DNA of 49,042 nucleotides from JALCLA01 sp965653565 (GCA_965653565.1 CBFHAI010000031.1:1-49042), one strand, 5' to 3'; shown: positions 8,218 through 16,089, counted from the stretch's first letter. Numbers and translations: made by a program. The notes: generated by a model not told the origin, from the sequence alone.

Positions 8218-9831
8218 TCAGTCCAGCGAGCGCCGCAGGCGCGGGCCTTCGCTGTCGCGTGCGTCGAGCGCGAACAGGGTTTCCGGGCCGACGATGCCGT
8301 CGGGAACCAGGCCATGCGCGGCCTGCAGGCGGCGCAGGCCGGTTTCCATCGCGCCATCGAAATAGGCCGGGCCGTAAGGATCGAGCGGCGCGTCCTTGTT
8401 GGCCAACAGCCGATCGCGCACCCAATCCACCGCGCCGCCGCTGTCGCCGCGGCGCAGCGTGCCCGACGCCAGCGGCGGCGCGCGCCACAGCGCGTAATAC
8501 TCGCCCAGCCAGACGCGTTCGAGTTCGTCGCGATCGATATCGAAAGTATCGCCGCCGACGGCGAGGCGGACCTGGTCGCGGCCGATGCCCAGCAGTACGG
8601 CCCAGGCCTCGCCTTTGTCGTCGGCCAGACGCACGATCACCGGCCGGCGCAGCGCGGAAAGTTTCGCCAGGCTGCCGGAACTGCGCAGGCAGTACACGCC
8701 CGGCGACACCACCAGCGGACAGCGCGCGGCGCTGCGCGCGTCGGCCTGATCGGCGCGCAGCATCCACAGCGAAAGCAGGCGATTCCACGCCGCCGGCGAC
8801 GACGCACTGGCGTTGCGGATCACCTGCGACAGCGCGATCTTGTCGAGTTCCGGCGTTTGCGGTGCAGTCGTCGCAGGTGTCGCGGCCGGTGCCGCTTCCG
8901 GCACCTCGGCCGGCTCCGGCGGCGGCGCCGGAGCCGCGCGCCACAACGCGATCGCGGCGATCGCCAACACCAGCCCCGCACCCCAGGCCAGCCGCGGCAT
9001 GCGCCAGCGGCGGATCGGCGAGGCCAGCGCTTCGGCCGCCGCGCGATCGACGTGGCGCTCGCCGATCTGCTGCAGATCCTGCGCATAGCCGCCGACCAGC
9101 GCACGGTCGGCGATCACATTGATCAGGCGCGGGATGCCGCCGGCGTGATCGTGCAGCTTGCGCACCGCGAGTTTGGTGAAGGGAAATCGCGTCGAGCCGG
9201 CCACCGCGAGCCGGTGCCGCAGATAGGCTTCGGTTTCGTCGCTGTCGAGCGGCGTGAGGTGATAGCGCGCGGTGATGCGCTGCGCCAGTTGCCGCAATTC
9301 CGGCCGCGCCAGCATTTCGCGCAGTTCCGGCTGGCCGAGCAGGATGATCTGCAACAGTTTCTGCGTCGCGGTTTCCAGATTCGTCAACAGCCGCACCTGT
9401 TCGAGCGCATCGGTCGACAGGTTCTGCGCCTCGTCGATGATCAGCACCACGCGCAGGCCCTGCGAATAGGCTTCCAGCAGGTAGGTGTTGAGCGCATCGA
9501 CCAGCCCCTTGAGGCTGCCGCGGCGCTGGCCGATATCGATGCGCAGTTCTTCGCCGATGGTCTCGAGCAACTCGATCGGCGAGAGCTTCGGATTGAGCAC
9601 CAGTGCGACGCGCGTGTTCTCCGGCAATTGTTCGAGCAGCAACCGGCACAGCGTGGTCTTGCCGGTGCCCACTTCGCCGGTCAGCTGCACGAACCCCCCG
9701 CCACCGCCCTGGCCGATGCCGTAGAGCAGATGCGCGAGCGCATCGCGGTGCCGATCGGACAGGAAAACGAAGCGCGGATCGGGAGTGATCGCGAACGGCG
9801 GTTCCTTGAGTCCGTAGAAATCCAGATACAT
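8218..9831 (-). CDS. gspA: general secretion pathway protein A (ExeA-like ATPase)
   Basis: 537 residues. The start is set at M-Y-L-D-F-Y-G-L-K-E-P-P-F, the universal ExeA/GspA N-terminus; the frame stays open further upstream only because of a repeat. An AAA ATPase domain (1-270) has Walker A G-E-V-G-T-G-K-T (52-59) and Walker B V-V-L-I-I-D-E-A-Q (128-136). A single transmembrane helix lies around 281-299. The periplasmic part ends in a peptidoglycan-binding fold (D-P-Y-G-P-A-Y-F-D-G and G-I-V-G-P-E-T-L). The role is ATP-dependent remodelling of peptidoglycan for secretin assembly with GspB. Confidence 0.92.
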   Translation of the reverse strand: MYLDFYGLKEPPFAITPDPRFVFLSDRHRDALAHLLYGIGQGGGGGFVQLTGEVGTGKTTLCRLLLEQLPENTRVALVLNPKLSPIELLETIGEELRIDIGQRRGSLKGLVDALNTYLLEAYSQGLRVVLIIDEAQNLSTDALEQVRLLTNLETATQKLLQIILLGQPELREMLARPELRQLAQRITARYHLTPLDSDETEAYLRHRLAVAGSTRFPFTKLAVRKLHDHAGGIPRLINVIADRALVGGYAQDLQQIGERHVDRAAAEALASPIRRWRMPRLAWGAGLVLAIAAIALWRAAPAPPPEPAEVPEAAPAATPATTAPQTPELDKIALSQVIRNASASSPAAWNRLLSLWMLRADQADARSAARCPLVVSPGVYCLRSSGSLAKLSALRRPVIVRLADDKGEAWAVLLGIGRDQVRLAVGGDTFDIDRDELERVWLGEYYALWRAPPLASGTLRRGDSGGAVDWVRDRLLANKDAPLDPYGPAYFDGAMETGLRRLQAAHGLVPDGIVGPETLFALDARDSEGPRLRRSLD

Positions 9832-9914
9832 CGAGTGACTGGCGGCTCGGCGGTGGGGCGAAAGCGAAGGATACGTCGGGGCGGTGGGCTTGGGGCGGTC
9901 GCTGGAGCTCAGAA

Positions 9915-10053
9915 GCGGGACGCAAAGAACGCAAAGGGAAAAGAAAGGACGCAAAGAAAGATAGATCGAGTTTTGTGAGGCGAGGGTGCGGCTCGTTCCC
10001 CCAAAGCTCTTCTTCGCGTCCTTTCTTTTCCCTTTGCGTCCTTTGCGTCCCGC
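9915..10053. repeat. long inverted repeat, 44-bp arms
   Basis: Arms at 9915-9958 and 10010-10053 are reverse complements at 42 of 44 positions, separated by 51 bases. Each arm is rich in the words ACGCAAAG and GGGAAAAG. The structure fills most of the gap between the tdk stop and the gspA start, both on the minus strand, so it would form a strong RNA hairpin in a tdk-gspA transcript. It lacks a clean U-tract, so it may be a dispersed intergenic repeat rather than a terminator. Both arms spuriously encode the same peptide (F-F-S-L-C-V-L-C-V-P). Confidence 0.85.
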
Positions 10054-10065
10054 TCTTTCTAATCC

Positions 10066-10707
10066 TTACCCCTGACTCTTGCCCGCCGTCAGCTCCAGTT
10101 GCGGTTGTTGCAGTTCGATCCGACCCTCGCCCGCGACGATTTTCTTGTATTCGGGTCGCGACACCGAGACATAGCGTTCGTTGCCGCCGATTTCGACCTG
10201 TGGGCCGTCGGTGACGGCGCGGCCGTGTTCGTCGACGCGCACCACCATCGTGGCCTTGCGGCCGGTGTGGCAGATGGTCTTGATCTCACTGAGGTTGTCG
10301 GCCCAGGCCAGCAGATACTGGCTGCCTTCGAACAATTCGCCGCGAAAATCGGTGCGCAGGCCGTAGGCCAGCACCGGGACGCGCAGGCGGTCGACGATTT
10401 CGGTCAGTTGCCAGACCTGCTGGCGCGAGAGGAATTGCGCTTCATCGACCAGCACGCAGTGCAGCGGGCCCTGGCGGTCGATGTCCGATAGCGTCATCGC
10501 CTGCAGATCGTCACCGCGCTCGAAGATCAGGCCGCGCGCGCGCAAGCCGATGCGCGACGCCACCATGCCTTCGCCGAAACGGTCGTCGAGCCGCGGCGTG
10601 AGGATCAGCGTGCGCATGCCGCGCTCGTGATAGTTGTGCGCGCTCTGCAGCAACGTGGTGGTCTTTCCGGCGTTCATCGCCGAGTAGTAGAAGTAGAGTT
10701 TGGCCAT
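10066..10707 (-). CDS. tdk: thymidine kinase
   Basis: 213 residues, typical of type II bacterial thymidine kinases. The N-terminus M-A-K-L-Y-F-Y-Y-S-A-M-N-A-G-K-T carries the P-loop (9-16). V-L-V-D-E-A-Q-F-L is the Walker B or lasso-side motif, and C-H-T-G-R-K-A is the residual zinc-domain segment seen in gammaproteobacterial members. It phosphorylates thymidine to dTMP in the salvage pathway in the cytoplasm. A TACAAT -10 box lies only 7 bases before the ATG (positions 10720-10715), so the mRNA is probably leaderless. Confidence 0.95.
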   Translation of the reverse strand: MAKLYFYYSAMNAGKTTTLLQSAHNYHERGMRTLILTPRLDDRFGEGMVASRIGLRARGLIFERGDDLQAMTLSDIDRQGPLHCVLVDEAQFLSRQQVWQLTEIVDRLRVPVLAYGLRTDFRGELFEGSQYLLAWADNLSEIKTICHTGRKATMVVRVDEHGRAVTDGPQVEIGGNERYVSVSRPEYKKIVAGEGRIELQQPQLELTAGKSQG

Positions 10708-10714
10708 GCGGGGG

Positions 10715-10720
10715 ATTGTA
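10715..10720 (-). promoter_or_regulatory. -10 element (TACAAT) of tdk
   Basis: On the minus strand TACAAT is followed by CCCCCGC and then the tdk ATG. Initiation about 7 bases downstream would fall at or next to the start codon, which implies a leaderless transcript. No convincing -35 is seen; the upstream sequence is a dyad repeat. Confidence 0.5.
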
Positions 10721-10721
10721 G

Positions 10722-10813
10722 CGAGGGGTTAGGGGCGAGTAGTTAGGGCGCGCGGTGAAACGCCGCGCCCGCCCGCGCCGCTCATGCAGCGCGCCCTCGC
10801 TACTAACCCCTCG
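10722..10813. repeat. nested dyad repeat upstream of tdk
   Basis: An outer pair of perfect 11-bp arms (10722-10732 and 10803-10813) encloses an inner pair of perfect 9-bp arms (10745-10753 and 10789-10797). The sequence is built from variants of GAGGGGTTAG and TAGTTAGGG. It directly abuts the tdk -10 box. It looks like a degenerate dispersed intergenic repeat. Confidence 0.6.
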
Positions 10814-10828
10814 TCCCCGCGCCCAACG

Positions 10829-10851
10829 AAAAAGGCCGGCTTTCGCCGGCC
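10829..10851 (-). terminator. rho-independent terminator of the Sel1-like gene
   Basis: Read on the minus strand, GGCCGGC-GAAA-GCCGGCC is followed by TTTTT. The perfect 7-bp GC stem, tetraloop and U-tract lie 23 bases past the stop of the minus-strand gene ending at 10874. Confidence 0.9.
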
Positions 10852-10873
10852 CCTTCCGCCCACCTCACCCGCC

Positions 10874-11608
10874 TCAATCCTTCTTCGGCTCCTCCGCCGG
10901 CTTCGGCGTGGCGACGCTGCTGAGCGGGCCGACGTCGACCATGCCGCGCGGCGGGTCCTTCCAGCCTTTTTCCTGCCAGGTCCAGTAGCGTTCGGGCTCC
11001 CAGAAATCGGGGTGGTAGTAGGACGAGCCGTCGATCGTCATCGGGCCGGCGAGCGTGTTGATCTGGATCGCCACGCTGCCGACGTACCCGGTACGGCTGC
11101 CGACGGTCTGGCGCTTGGCGCGGCGCATCACGCGTTCCAGCCGCGGCTGCGCGGCGGCGTCGCCCAACTCTTCATATAGGCCTTCGCCGAACGCGATCGC
11201 CTTCTCGCGTTCCTCCGGTGTGAGCGCTTCCCAGTAGATCTCGCGCTGGATCAGCATCGGGCGGTATTTGCGCTCGGCGGCCAGATCCATCCAGGCATAG
11301 GCTTCGCTGCGATTCTGCGGCACGCCTTCGGCGCGCCACAGCATCTCGGCCACCATGCCTTGCGACGGTTTGTCGGCGAAACGCGCGCCGCGTTTGAAAT
11401 AGCGGAAGGCTTCTTCGAACTTGCCCTGCTCGTACGCCTTCAGTCCGAGCTGCCGGTATTTCAGGTCGGGATGGGCCGAGAGAAAACTTTCGCTGCTGAC
11501 GATGATGGGATCGGCCTCGCGTTCGCGTTCGGCGGCCCGCGCCGGGCCGGCGGCCAGGCACGGCGCCAGCAGCAACAACAGCGCCAGGGAAGTTGAACGT
11601 GTCGACAT
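10874..11608 (-). CDS. exported Sel1/TPR-like repeat protein, unknown function
   Basis: 244 residues from M-S-T-R-S-T-S-L-A. A Sec signal peptide is clear (hydrophobic 8-20, cleavage near G-P-A-R-A-A). The mature part has short helical repeats of Sel1/TPR character: G-L-K-A-Y-E-Q-G-K-F-E-E-A-F-R-Y-F, then A-E-G-V-P-Q-N-R-S-E-A-Y-A-W-M-D-L-A-A. The C-terminal half (T-I-D-G-S-S-Y-Y-H-P, W-T-W-Q-E-K-G-W) matches nothing I recognise. Such proteins usually act as periplasmic scaffolds. It is a single-gene unit with its own terminator and is divergent from rep. Confidence 0.75.
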   Translation of the reverse strand: MSTRSTSLALLLLLAPCLAAGPARAAEREREADPIIVSSESFLSAHPDLKYRQLGLKAYEQGKFEEAFRYFKRGARFADKPSQGMVAEMLWRAEGVPQNRSEAYAWMDLAAERKYRPMLIQREIYWEALTPEEREKAIAFGEGLYEELGDAAAQPRLERVMRRAKRQTVGSRTGYVGSVAIQINTLAGPMTIDGSSYYHPDFWEPERYWTWQEKGWKDPPRGMVDVGPLSSVATPKPAEEPKKD

Positions 11609-11645
11609 GGTGCGGAACCCCGATTGATCGTGTTGAAGGACTGTA

Positions 11646-11665
11646 GGCCGGCGCGCGCGCCGGCC
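11646..11665. repeat. 20-bp perfect palindrome
   Basis: GGCCGGCGCGCGCGCCGGCC is a perfect self-complementary palindrome in the gap between the divergent Sel1-like gene and rep. There is no U-tract. It could be an operator, a cruciform or a local hairpin. Confidence 0.6.
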
Positions 11666-11825
11666 CACGGGTCGCAAGTCATGCTTGCGCGCGAAAATGT
11701 GACGCGCCGTGGCGCGGCGAGTTCGAGCCGTGTGTTAGGCCGCGGCGCCGCGCCCGCCGCGCCCGCTCGACGACGCCGGCCGGGATGCGACAATGCCGCC
11801 TCGCAACTGGCTTCCCGCGTTTCGC

Positions 11826-13805
11826 ATGCACGGACTCAATCCCCCTCAACGCGCCGCCGTCGAATACTGCGATGGCCCGCTGCTCGTGCTGGCCGGCGCC
11901 GGCTCGGGCAAGACGCGCGTGATCACCGAGAAGATCGCGTACCTGATCGCGCGCAAACATCTGCCGGGCAGCAAGATCGCCGCCATTACCTTCACCAACA
12001 AGGCCGCGCGCGAAATGCGCGAGCGCGCCGCCAAGCTGGTGAAGGGCAGCGCCGGCGAAGGGCTGACGGTGTGCACCTTCCACGCCCTGGGATTGAAATT
12101 CTTGCAGATCGAACACGACGCCGCCGGCCTGCGCCGCGGCTTTTCCGTGTTCGACAGCGACGACAGCGCCGGCGTGCTGAAGGAACTGCTGCCGAAAGGG
12201 TCCAAGCCCGATGCGCTCGACGCCCTGCGCGGCCTGATCTCGCGCGCCAAGAACGAAGGCCTGAGTCCGGAAGCCGCCGCCGAGCGCGCGCAGAGCGGCC
12301 GCGAGCGCGAAGCGGCCGAGCACTACGCGCAATACCAGAAGCGTCTGAGCGCCTTCAATGCGGTCGATTTCGACGATCTGATCCGCCTGCCCGGGCAGTT
12401 GCTCGATGCCGACGAAACGCTGCGCACGGCCTGGCGCGAACGCCTGCGCTATCTGCTGGTGGACGAATACCAGGACACCAACACCGCGCAGTCGCGCCTG
12501 CTCACCTTGCTGGCCGGCCCGCGCGGTGCGTTCACCTGCGTGGGCGACGACGATCAATCGATCTACGCCTGGCGCGGCGCCAACCCGGAAAACATCGACC
12601 AGCTCGGTCGCGACTATCCGACCCTGCGCGTGGTGAAGCTCGAACAGAATTATCGTTGCGCGCGGCGCATCCTGCGCGCCGCCAACAAACTGATCGCCAA
12701 CAACCCGCACACGCATCCCAAGCAATTGTGGAGCGAGCACGTCGAAGGCGAACCGCTGCGCGTGTTCGAGTGCCGCGATTCGGAGCACGAAGCCGAGCGC
12801 GTTGCCGACGAGGTCTTGTTCCTGTCGCAGAAATTCAAAGCGCCGTGGAGCGATTTCGCGATCCTGTTCCGCGGCAATTTCCAATCGCGGCCGCTGGAGA
12901 AAGCGCTGCAGCTGCGGCGCGTGCCGTATCACCTGAGCGGCGGTACCGCCTTCCTCGATCGGCAGGAAGTGAAGGACGCGCTGGCCTGGCTGCGGTTGAT
13001 CGCCAACCCGGAGGACGACAGCGCCTTCCTGCGCGCCGTGACCTCGCCCAAGCGCGATGTCGGCAGCACGACGCTGGCCAAGCTCGGCGAACTGGCCGGC
13101 CACGCGCATGCCAGTCTGCTGCGCACGGCCGAACGCATCGAAGCGCTCAAGCAACTGCCGTCGCGCGCGGCCAGCGCGCTCGATGGCTTCGTGCAGATCG
13201 TCAAGCGGCTGCGGCAGGTCGCCGCGCACGAAACGGCCGGCGCGCTGTGCCGCAAGCTGGTAGAAGACAGCGGCCTGCTGGCGGCGCTGCGCGCCGAATG
13301 CCGCGACGACGCCAGCTTCCAGCGCCGGCGCGGCAATCTCGACGAACTCGCGCAGTGGTTCGATGCGGCTGGCAAGGGCGATCCGGGCGCGCTGGCCGCG
13401 CAGCTGGCGCTGCTCACGCATGCCGATCGCGACGAGCCGGGCAACGCCGTGCGCATGATGAGCCTGCACGGCTCGAAAGGCCTCGAATTCGCCTACGTGT
13501 TCGTGATCGGCGTCGAGGAAGGCGTGCTGCCGCACGAGGCCAGCATGGAAGAAGGCCGGCTCGAGGAAGAGCGGCGGCTCATGTACGTGGGCATCACGCG
13601 CGCCAAGGCGCTGCTGCATCTGTCCTATTCGCGCCATGCGCGCCGCTACGGCGAAACCCAGCGCGTGGTGCCGAGCCGTTTCCTCGACGAATTGCCGGCC
13701 GGCGAACTGCACTGGATCGGCCGCGATGCCGAACAGGATGCCGCCCGCACCGAAGAACGCGCCGGCGCCACGATCAAGAACCTGGCCGCGCTGCTCGCCG
13801 ATTGA
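11826..13805 (+). CDS. rep: ATP-dependent DNA helicase Rep
   Basis: 659 residues, the family's usual length. The start M-H-G-L-N-P-P-Q-R-A-A-V matches the conserved Q-motif N-terminus; an in-frame ATG at 11793 is judged too early. Superfamily 1A motifs appear in order: A-G-A-G-S-G-K-T (I), T-F-T-N-K-A-A-R-E-M (Ia), V-D-E-Y-Q-D-T-N (II), G-D-D-D-Q-S-I-Y-A-W-R-G-A (III), Q-N-Y-R-C (IV), S-L-H-G-S-K-G-L-E-F (V) and Y-V-G-I-T-R-A-K (VI). Rep is a 3'-5' helicase that clears proteins ahead of replication forks. A GACAAT -10-like box sits at 11789-11794. Confidence 0.95.
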   Translation: MHGLNPPQRAAVEYCDGPLLVLAGAGSGKTRVITEKIAYLIARKHLPGSKIAAITFTNKAAREMRERAAKLVKGSAGEGLTVCTFHALGLKFLQIEHDAAGLRRGFSVFDSDDSAGVLKELLPKGSKPDALDALRGLISRAKNEGLSPEAAAERAQSGREREAAEHYAQYQKRLSAFNAVDFDDLIRLPGQLLDADETLRTAWRERLRYLLVDEYQDTNTAQSRLLTLLAGPRGAFTCVGDDDQSIYAWRGANPENIDQLGRDYPTLRVVKLEQNYRCARRILRAANKLIANNPHTHPKQLWSEHVEGEPLRVFECRDSEHEAERVADEVLFLSQKFKAPWSDFAILFRGNFQSRPLEKALQLRRVPYHLSGGTAFLDRQEVKDALAWLRLIANPEDDSAFLRAVTSPKRDVGSTTLAKLGELAGHAHASLLRTAERIEALKQLPSRAASALDGFVQIVKRLRQVAAHETAGALCRKLVEDSGLLAALRAECRDDASFQRRRGNLDELAQWFDAAGKGDPGALAAQLALLTHADRDEPGNAVRMMSLHGSKGLEFAYVFVIGVEEGVLPHEASMEEGRLEEERRLMYVGITRAKALLHLSYSRHARRYGETQRVVPSRFLDELPAGELHWIGRDAEQDAARTEERAGATIKNLAALLAD

Positions 13806-13881
13806 GTTCGAGGCGGCGGCCTGCGTCGCCGCTGTCATCGAGCGCGGCTACACTGCGCCATCGCTCACGTAAGGAATGCCG

Positions 13882-14751
13882 ATGACGACGCTGCGCTGGT
13901 TTTCTGCCGCCCTGATCGCCGCCGCGCTGGCCGGCTGCAATGCCGCACCGGTGCGCGAGACGCCCGACGCGCGCGCCGTGCCGCACGACAATCTCAATGC
14001 CGTGCTGTGGATGCAAACCGCCGCCGAATACGAAGCCGTCGTGCGCGGCACCTATGCCGCCGCGCGCACCCAACTCGATGCCGCGCTGCTCGACCCGAGC
14101 TGGACGGCGCTGCCGGCGGGCGAAGCCTCGGACGGCTTCGAGTCGCGGCCGCCGGCGATCATCGTCGACGCCGACGAAACCATGATCGACAACTCGCCGT
14201 TCCAGGCGCGCGGCGTGCTCGCCAAGGACGACAAGGAAGGCTTCGTCTACGCCAACTGGCTGGCCTGGGTGAACGAGCGCCGCGCGCTGGCACTGCCGGG
14301 CGCGGTGGAGTTCGCCCGCTACGCGGCATCGAAGGGCGTGACGATCTATTTCGTCACCAACCGCGACGCGCCGGCGGAAACCGAAGCCACCATCGCCAAC
14401 CTGCGCAGCCTCGGATTCCCGATCGCCGAAGATGCGTCGAACATCCTGCTGCGCGGCGATACGCGCGCGCCGGCTCGCGAGAAGAGCGAACGCCGGCGCT
14501 GGGTGGCGGCACGTCATCGTGTGCTGCTGTTGCTCGGCGACAACCTCGGCGATTTCATGGACGGCGTGAACACCGGCGTGGCCGAGCGGCGCGCGATGAT
14601 CGAGAAATATGCCGGCTGGTGGGGCGTGCGCTGGTTCATGCAGCCGAACCCGACCTACGGCTCGTGGGAGGCGGCGGCGCTGCAGGCCTGCGGCGAGCAG
14701 GGCAAGGTCGATCCGACCGCGTGCAAGCGCGGCCTGCTGCGGGCGGAGTGA
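13882..14751 (+). CDS. lipoprotein HAD-superfamily acid phosphatase (e(P4)/class C-like)
   Basis: 289 residues. The AAGGA site at 13871-13875 favours the ATG at 13882 over 13876. The lipobox L-A-G-C gives lipidated C19, so the protein is membrane-anchored outside the cytoplasm. HAD motif I, D-A-D-E-T-M-I-D-N (nucleophile D96, D98), fits class C acid phosphatases such as e(P4). Motif II is F-V-T-N-R and motif IV is L-G-D-N-L-G-D-F. The family dephosphorylates nucleotides or other monophosphates in the periplasm for uptake. A TACACT -10 candidate lies at 13849-13854. Confidence 0.9.
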   Translation: MTTLRWFSAALIAAALAGCNAAPVRETPDARAVPHDNLNAVLWMQTAAEYEAVVRGTYAAARTQLDAALLDPSWTALPAGEASDGFESRPPAIIVDADETMIDNSPFQARGVLAKDDKEGFVYANWLAWVNERRALALPGAVEFARYAASKGVTIYFVTNRDAPAETEATIANLRSLGFPIAEDASNILLRGDTRAPAREKSERRRWVAARHRVLLLLGDNLGDFMDGVNTGVAERRAMIEKYAGWWGVRWFMQPNPTYGSWEAAALQACGEQGKVDPTACKRGLLRAE

Positions 14752-14830
14752 TCGCGACACTCTTAAAAATCAATTGGTTGAAATCGACATCTTGAGATAT
14801 TGCATTAGCAATGATGCCCAAGTAACATCG

Positions 14831-14911
14831 ATGTCAGGTCGCCCAGACGACGACTACCGAATCGCGCCCACAACCAAAAAAGCGGCACAGCCGGCGAAAC
14901 GCCGGACCTGA
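14831..14911 (+). CDS. possible 26-residue small protein
   Basis: ATG to TGA, 26 codons. The predicted peptide is acidic near its start (R-P-D-D-D-Y-R) and basic at its end (T-T-K-K, then P-A-K-R-R-T). No good Shine-Dalgarno is visible. The ORF ends 1 base before a perfect terminator hairpin and includes a CCGGCG-AAA-CGCCGG stem (14891-14905) in its last codons. Ending right at a terminator is what a real micro-gene or an attenuator leader would do, but chance is not excluded. Confidence 0.35.
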   Translation: MSGRPDDDYRIAPTTKKAAQPAKRRT

Positions 14912-14940
14912 CGGGAGGCCCAGTGCCTCCCGCGTTTTTT
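14912..14940 (+). terminator. strong rho-independent terminator
   Basis: A perfect 8-bp stem CGGGAGGC / GCCTCCCG with a 5-base loop is followed after two bases by TTTTTT. It lies about 160 bases beyond the phosphatase stop, so it more likely ends a separate short transcript in the AT-rich region than the phosphatase mRNA. Confidence 0.9.
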
Positions 14941-15126
14941 GGGCTCCGCGAATTTCGCGCGCGCCTCGCGAACGGATCTGTCACGAATTTCGCGAGCCTG
15001 CCGTCGAGACTGCGATCGCTGGCAGGCCCGCTGTCCTGACACGCGCTTTGGCGGCGTTCTTGCCAAGCACGTCGGCGCTCACCGAAGATGCCGGTCTGCA
15101 ACACTTCCTGCCCCGGAGTTATCCCG

Positions 15127-16089
15127 ATGAAACGTTATGCTGCGCTGGCGCTCGCCAGCTTCACCGCCCTTGCCCTCGTCGCCTGTCAGAAAGAGGAAGC
15201 CGGCGAAACTCCGGCCGCCACCGCCGCTGCTACCGCCAACCCGGCCGATGCGATCACGGCTGCCGCGCAGAAGCTCAAGGCCAACGATGTGCTGGGCGTG
15301 ATCCAGATCACCGTGCCGCCGAAGTACTACGACAAGATGAAGGCGGATTGGAAGACCGAGGTCAACGCCGAGCCGATCACCGAAGAAGATCGCCTCGAGT
15401 TCCAGGGCATGATGGCCAAGCTCACCGCGCCGGACGCCGAAACCGCGCTGATGGCCGAAGCCGAGCCGGAACTGGTCAAGTTCGAAACCGAAATGGCGGC
15501 GCAGATGCCGCTGATGGTCGGCATGGGCCAGGGCTTCGCGATGCAGGCGATCCAGGCGCACGAGACGATGAGCGAAGCGCAGAAGAAGCAGGCCGGCGAC
15601 ATCGTCACCGCCGTGGCCGCCTGGCTGCAGGGCGTGCAGTTCGCCGATCGCGCGCTGGCCAAGCAGGCCATCGCCAAGTCGGTCGCGACCGCGCGCGAAC
15701 TCGACCTCAAGACCCTCGACGAAGCCCGCGCGCTCGAATTCGAGCCGGCGATGGCCAAGGCCGGCGTCGCGTTCAAGGGCATCAAGGAAGTGCTGGCCGT
15801 GTACGGCCTGAAGCTCGATGAGGCTTTCGACAGCGTCAAGGCCAGCGTGGTGTCGCAGGAAGGCAGCAACGCCGTGGTGAAGGTCGACTACCAGATCTTC
15901 GGCCAGCCGCTGTCGTTCGAAACCCCGATGGTGCAGATCGACGGCCGCTGGTACGGCAAGGACACCGTCGACCAGCTCGAGAAGGATATGAATGCCCCGG
16001 CCGCTCCGGCCATCGGCGACGAAGCCCCGGCCGACGGCGCCGCCGGCGAAACCGCAGAAGTCGCAGAAACCGAGTCGGCCGAAGGCTGA
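15127..16089 (+). CDS. lipoprotein of unknown function
   Basis: 320 residues with a textbook lipoprotein signal ending L-A-L-V-A-C (C20). A GGAG site lies 9 bases before the ATG. After an Ala/Thr/Glu linker, the body is mostly helical and Met/Ala/Glu-rich (residues about 40-230). A short beta segment follows with V-D-Y-Q-I-F-G-Q-P and Q-I-D-G-R-W-Y-G-K, which resembles the end of DUF4878/NTF2-like folds. The tail is acidic and Ala/Glu-rich. I recognise no named family. An envelope location, probably outer membrane, is likely. Confidence 0.8.
   Translation: MKRYAALALASFTALALVACQKEEAGETPAATAAATANPADAITAAAQKLKANDVLGVIQITVPPKYYDKMKADWKTEVNAEPITEEDRLEFQGMMAKLTAPDAETALMAEAEPELVKFETEMAAQMPLMVGMGQGFAMQAIQAHETMSEAQKKQAGDIVTAVAAWLQGVQFADRALAKQAIAKSVATARELDLKTLDEARALEFEPAMAKAGVAFKGIKEVLAVYGLKLDEAFDSVKASVVSQEGSNAVVKVDYQIFGQPLSFETPMVQIDGRWYGKDTVDQLEKDMNAPAAPAIGDEAPADGAAGETAEVAETESAEG

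Larger units (their letters stand above)
14755..15126 (+). other. 372-bp intergenic region, AT-rich left half
   Basis: This gap holds no gene of normal size. The left part (14755-14890) is strikingly A+T-rich for this genome and contains a small hairpin (ATTGC-ATTA-GCAAT, 14799-14812), a 26-codon ORF (14831-14911) and a strong terminator (14912-14940). The right part contains an 8-bp inverted pair (14965-14972 and 14989-14996) and then the leader of the lipoprotein gene. It could encode a small RNA or a short regulatory peptide. Confidence 0.55.

Noticed and set aside
6656..9934. A 1092-codon minus-strand frame through the rhomboid, gspB and gspA
   Set aside because: An alternate frame of three genes with clear motifs; Arg/Ala-rich with no domain.
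9832..9954. A longer N-terminus for gspA
   Set aside because: The extra residues come from the inverted repeat arm, and the conserved GspA N-terminus begins at 9831.
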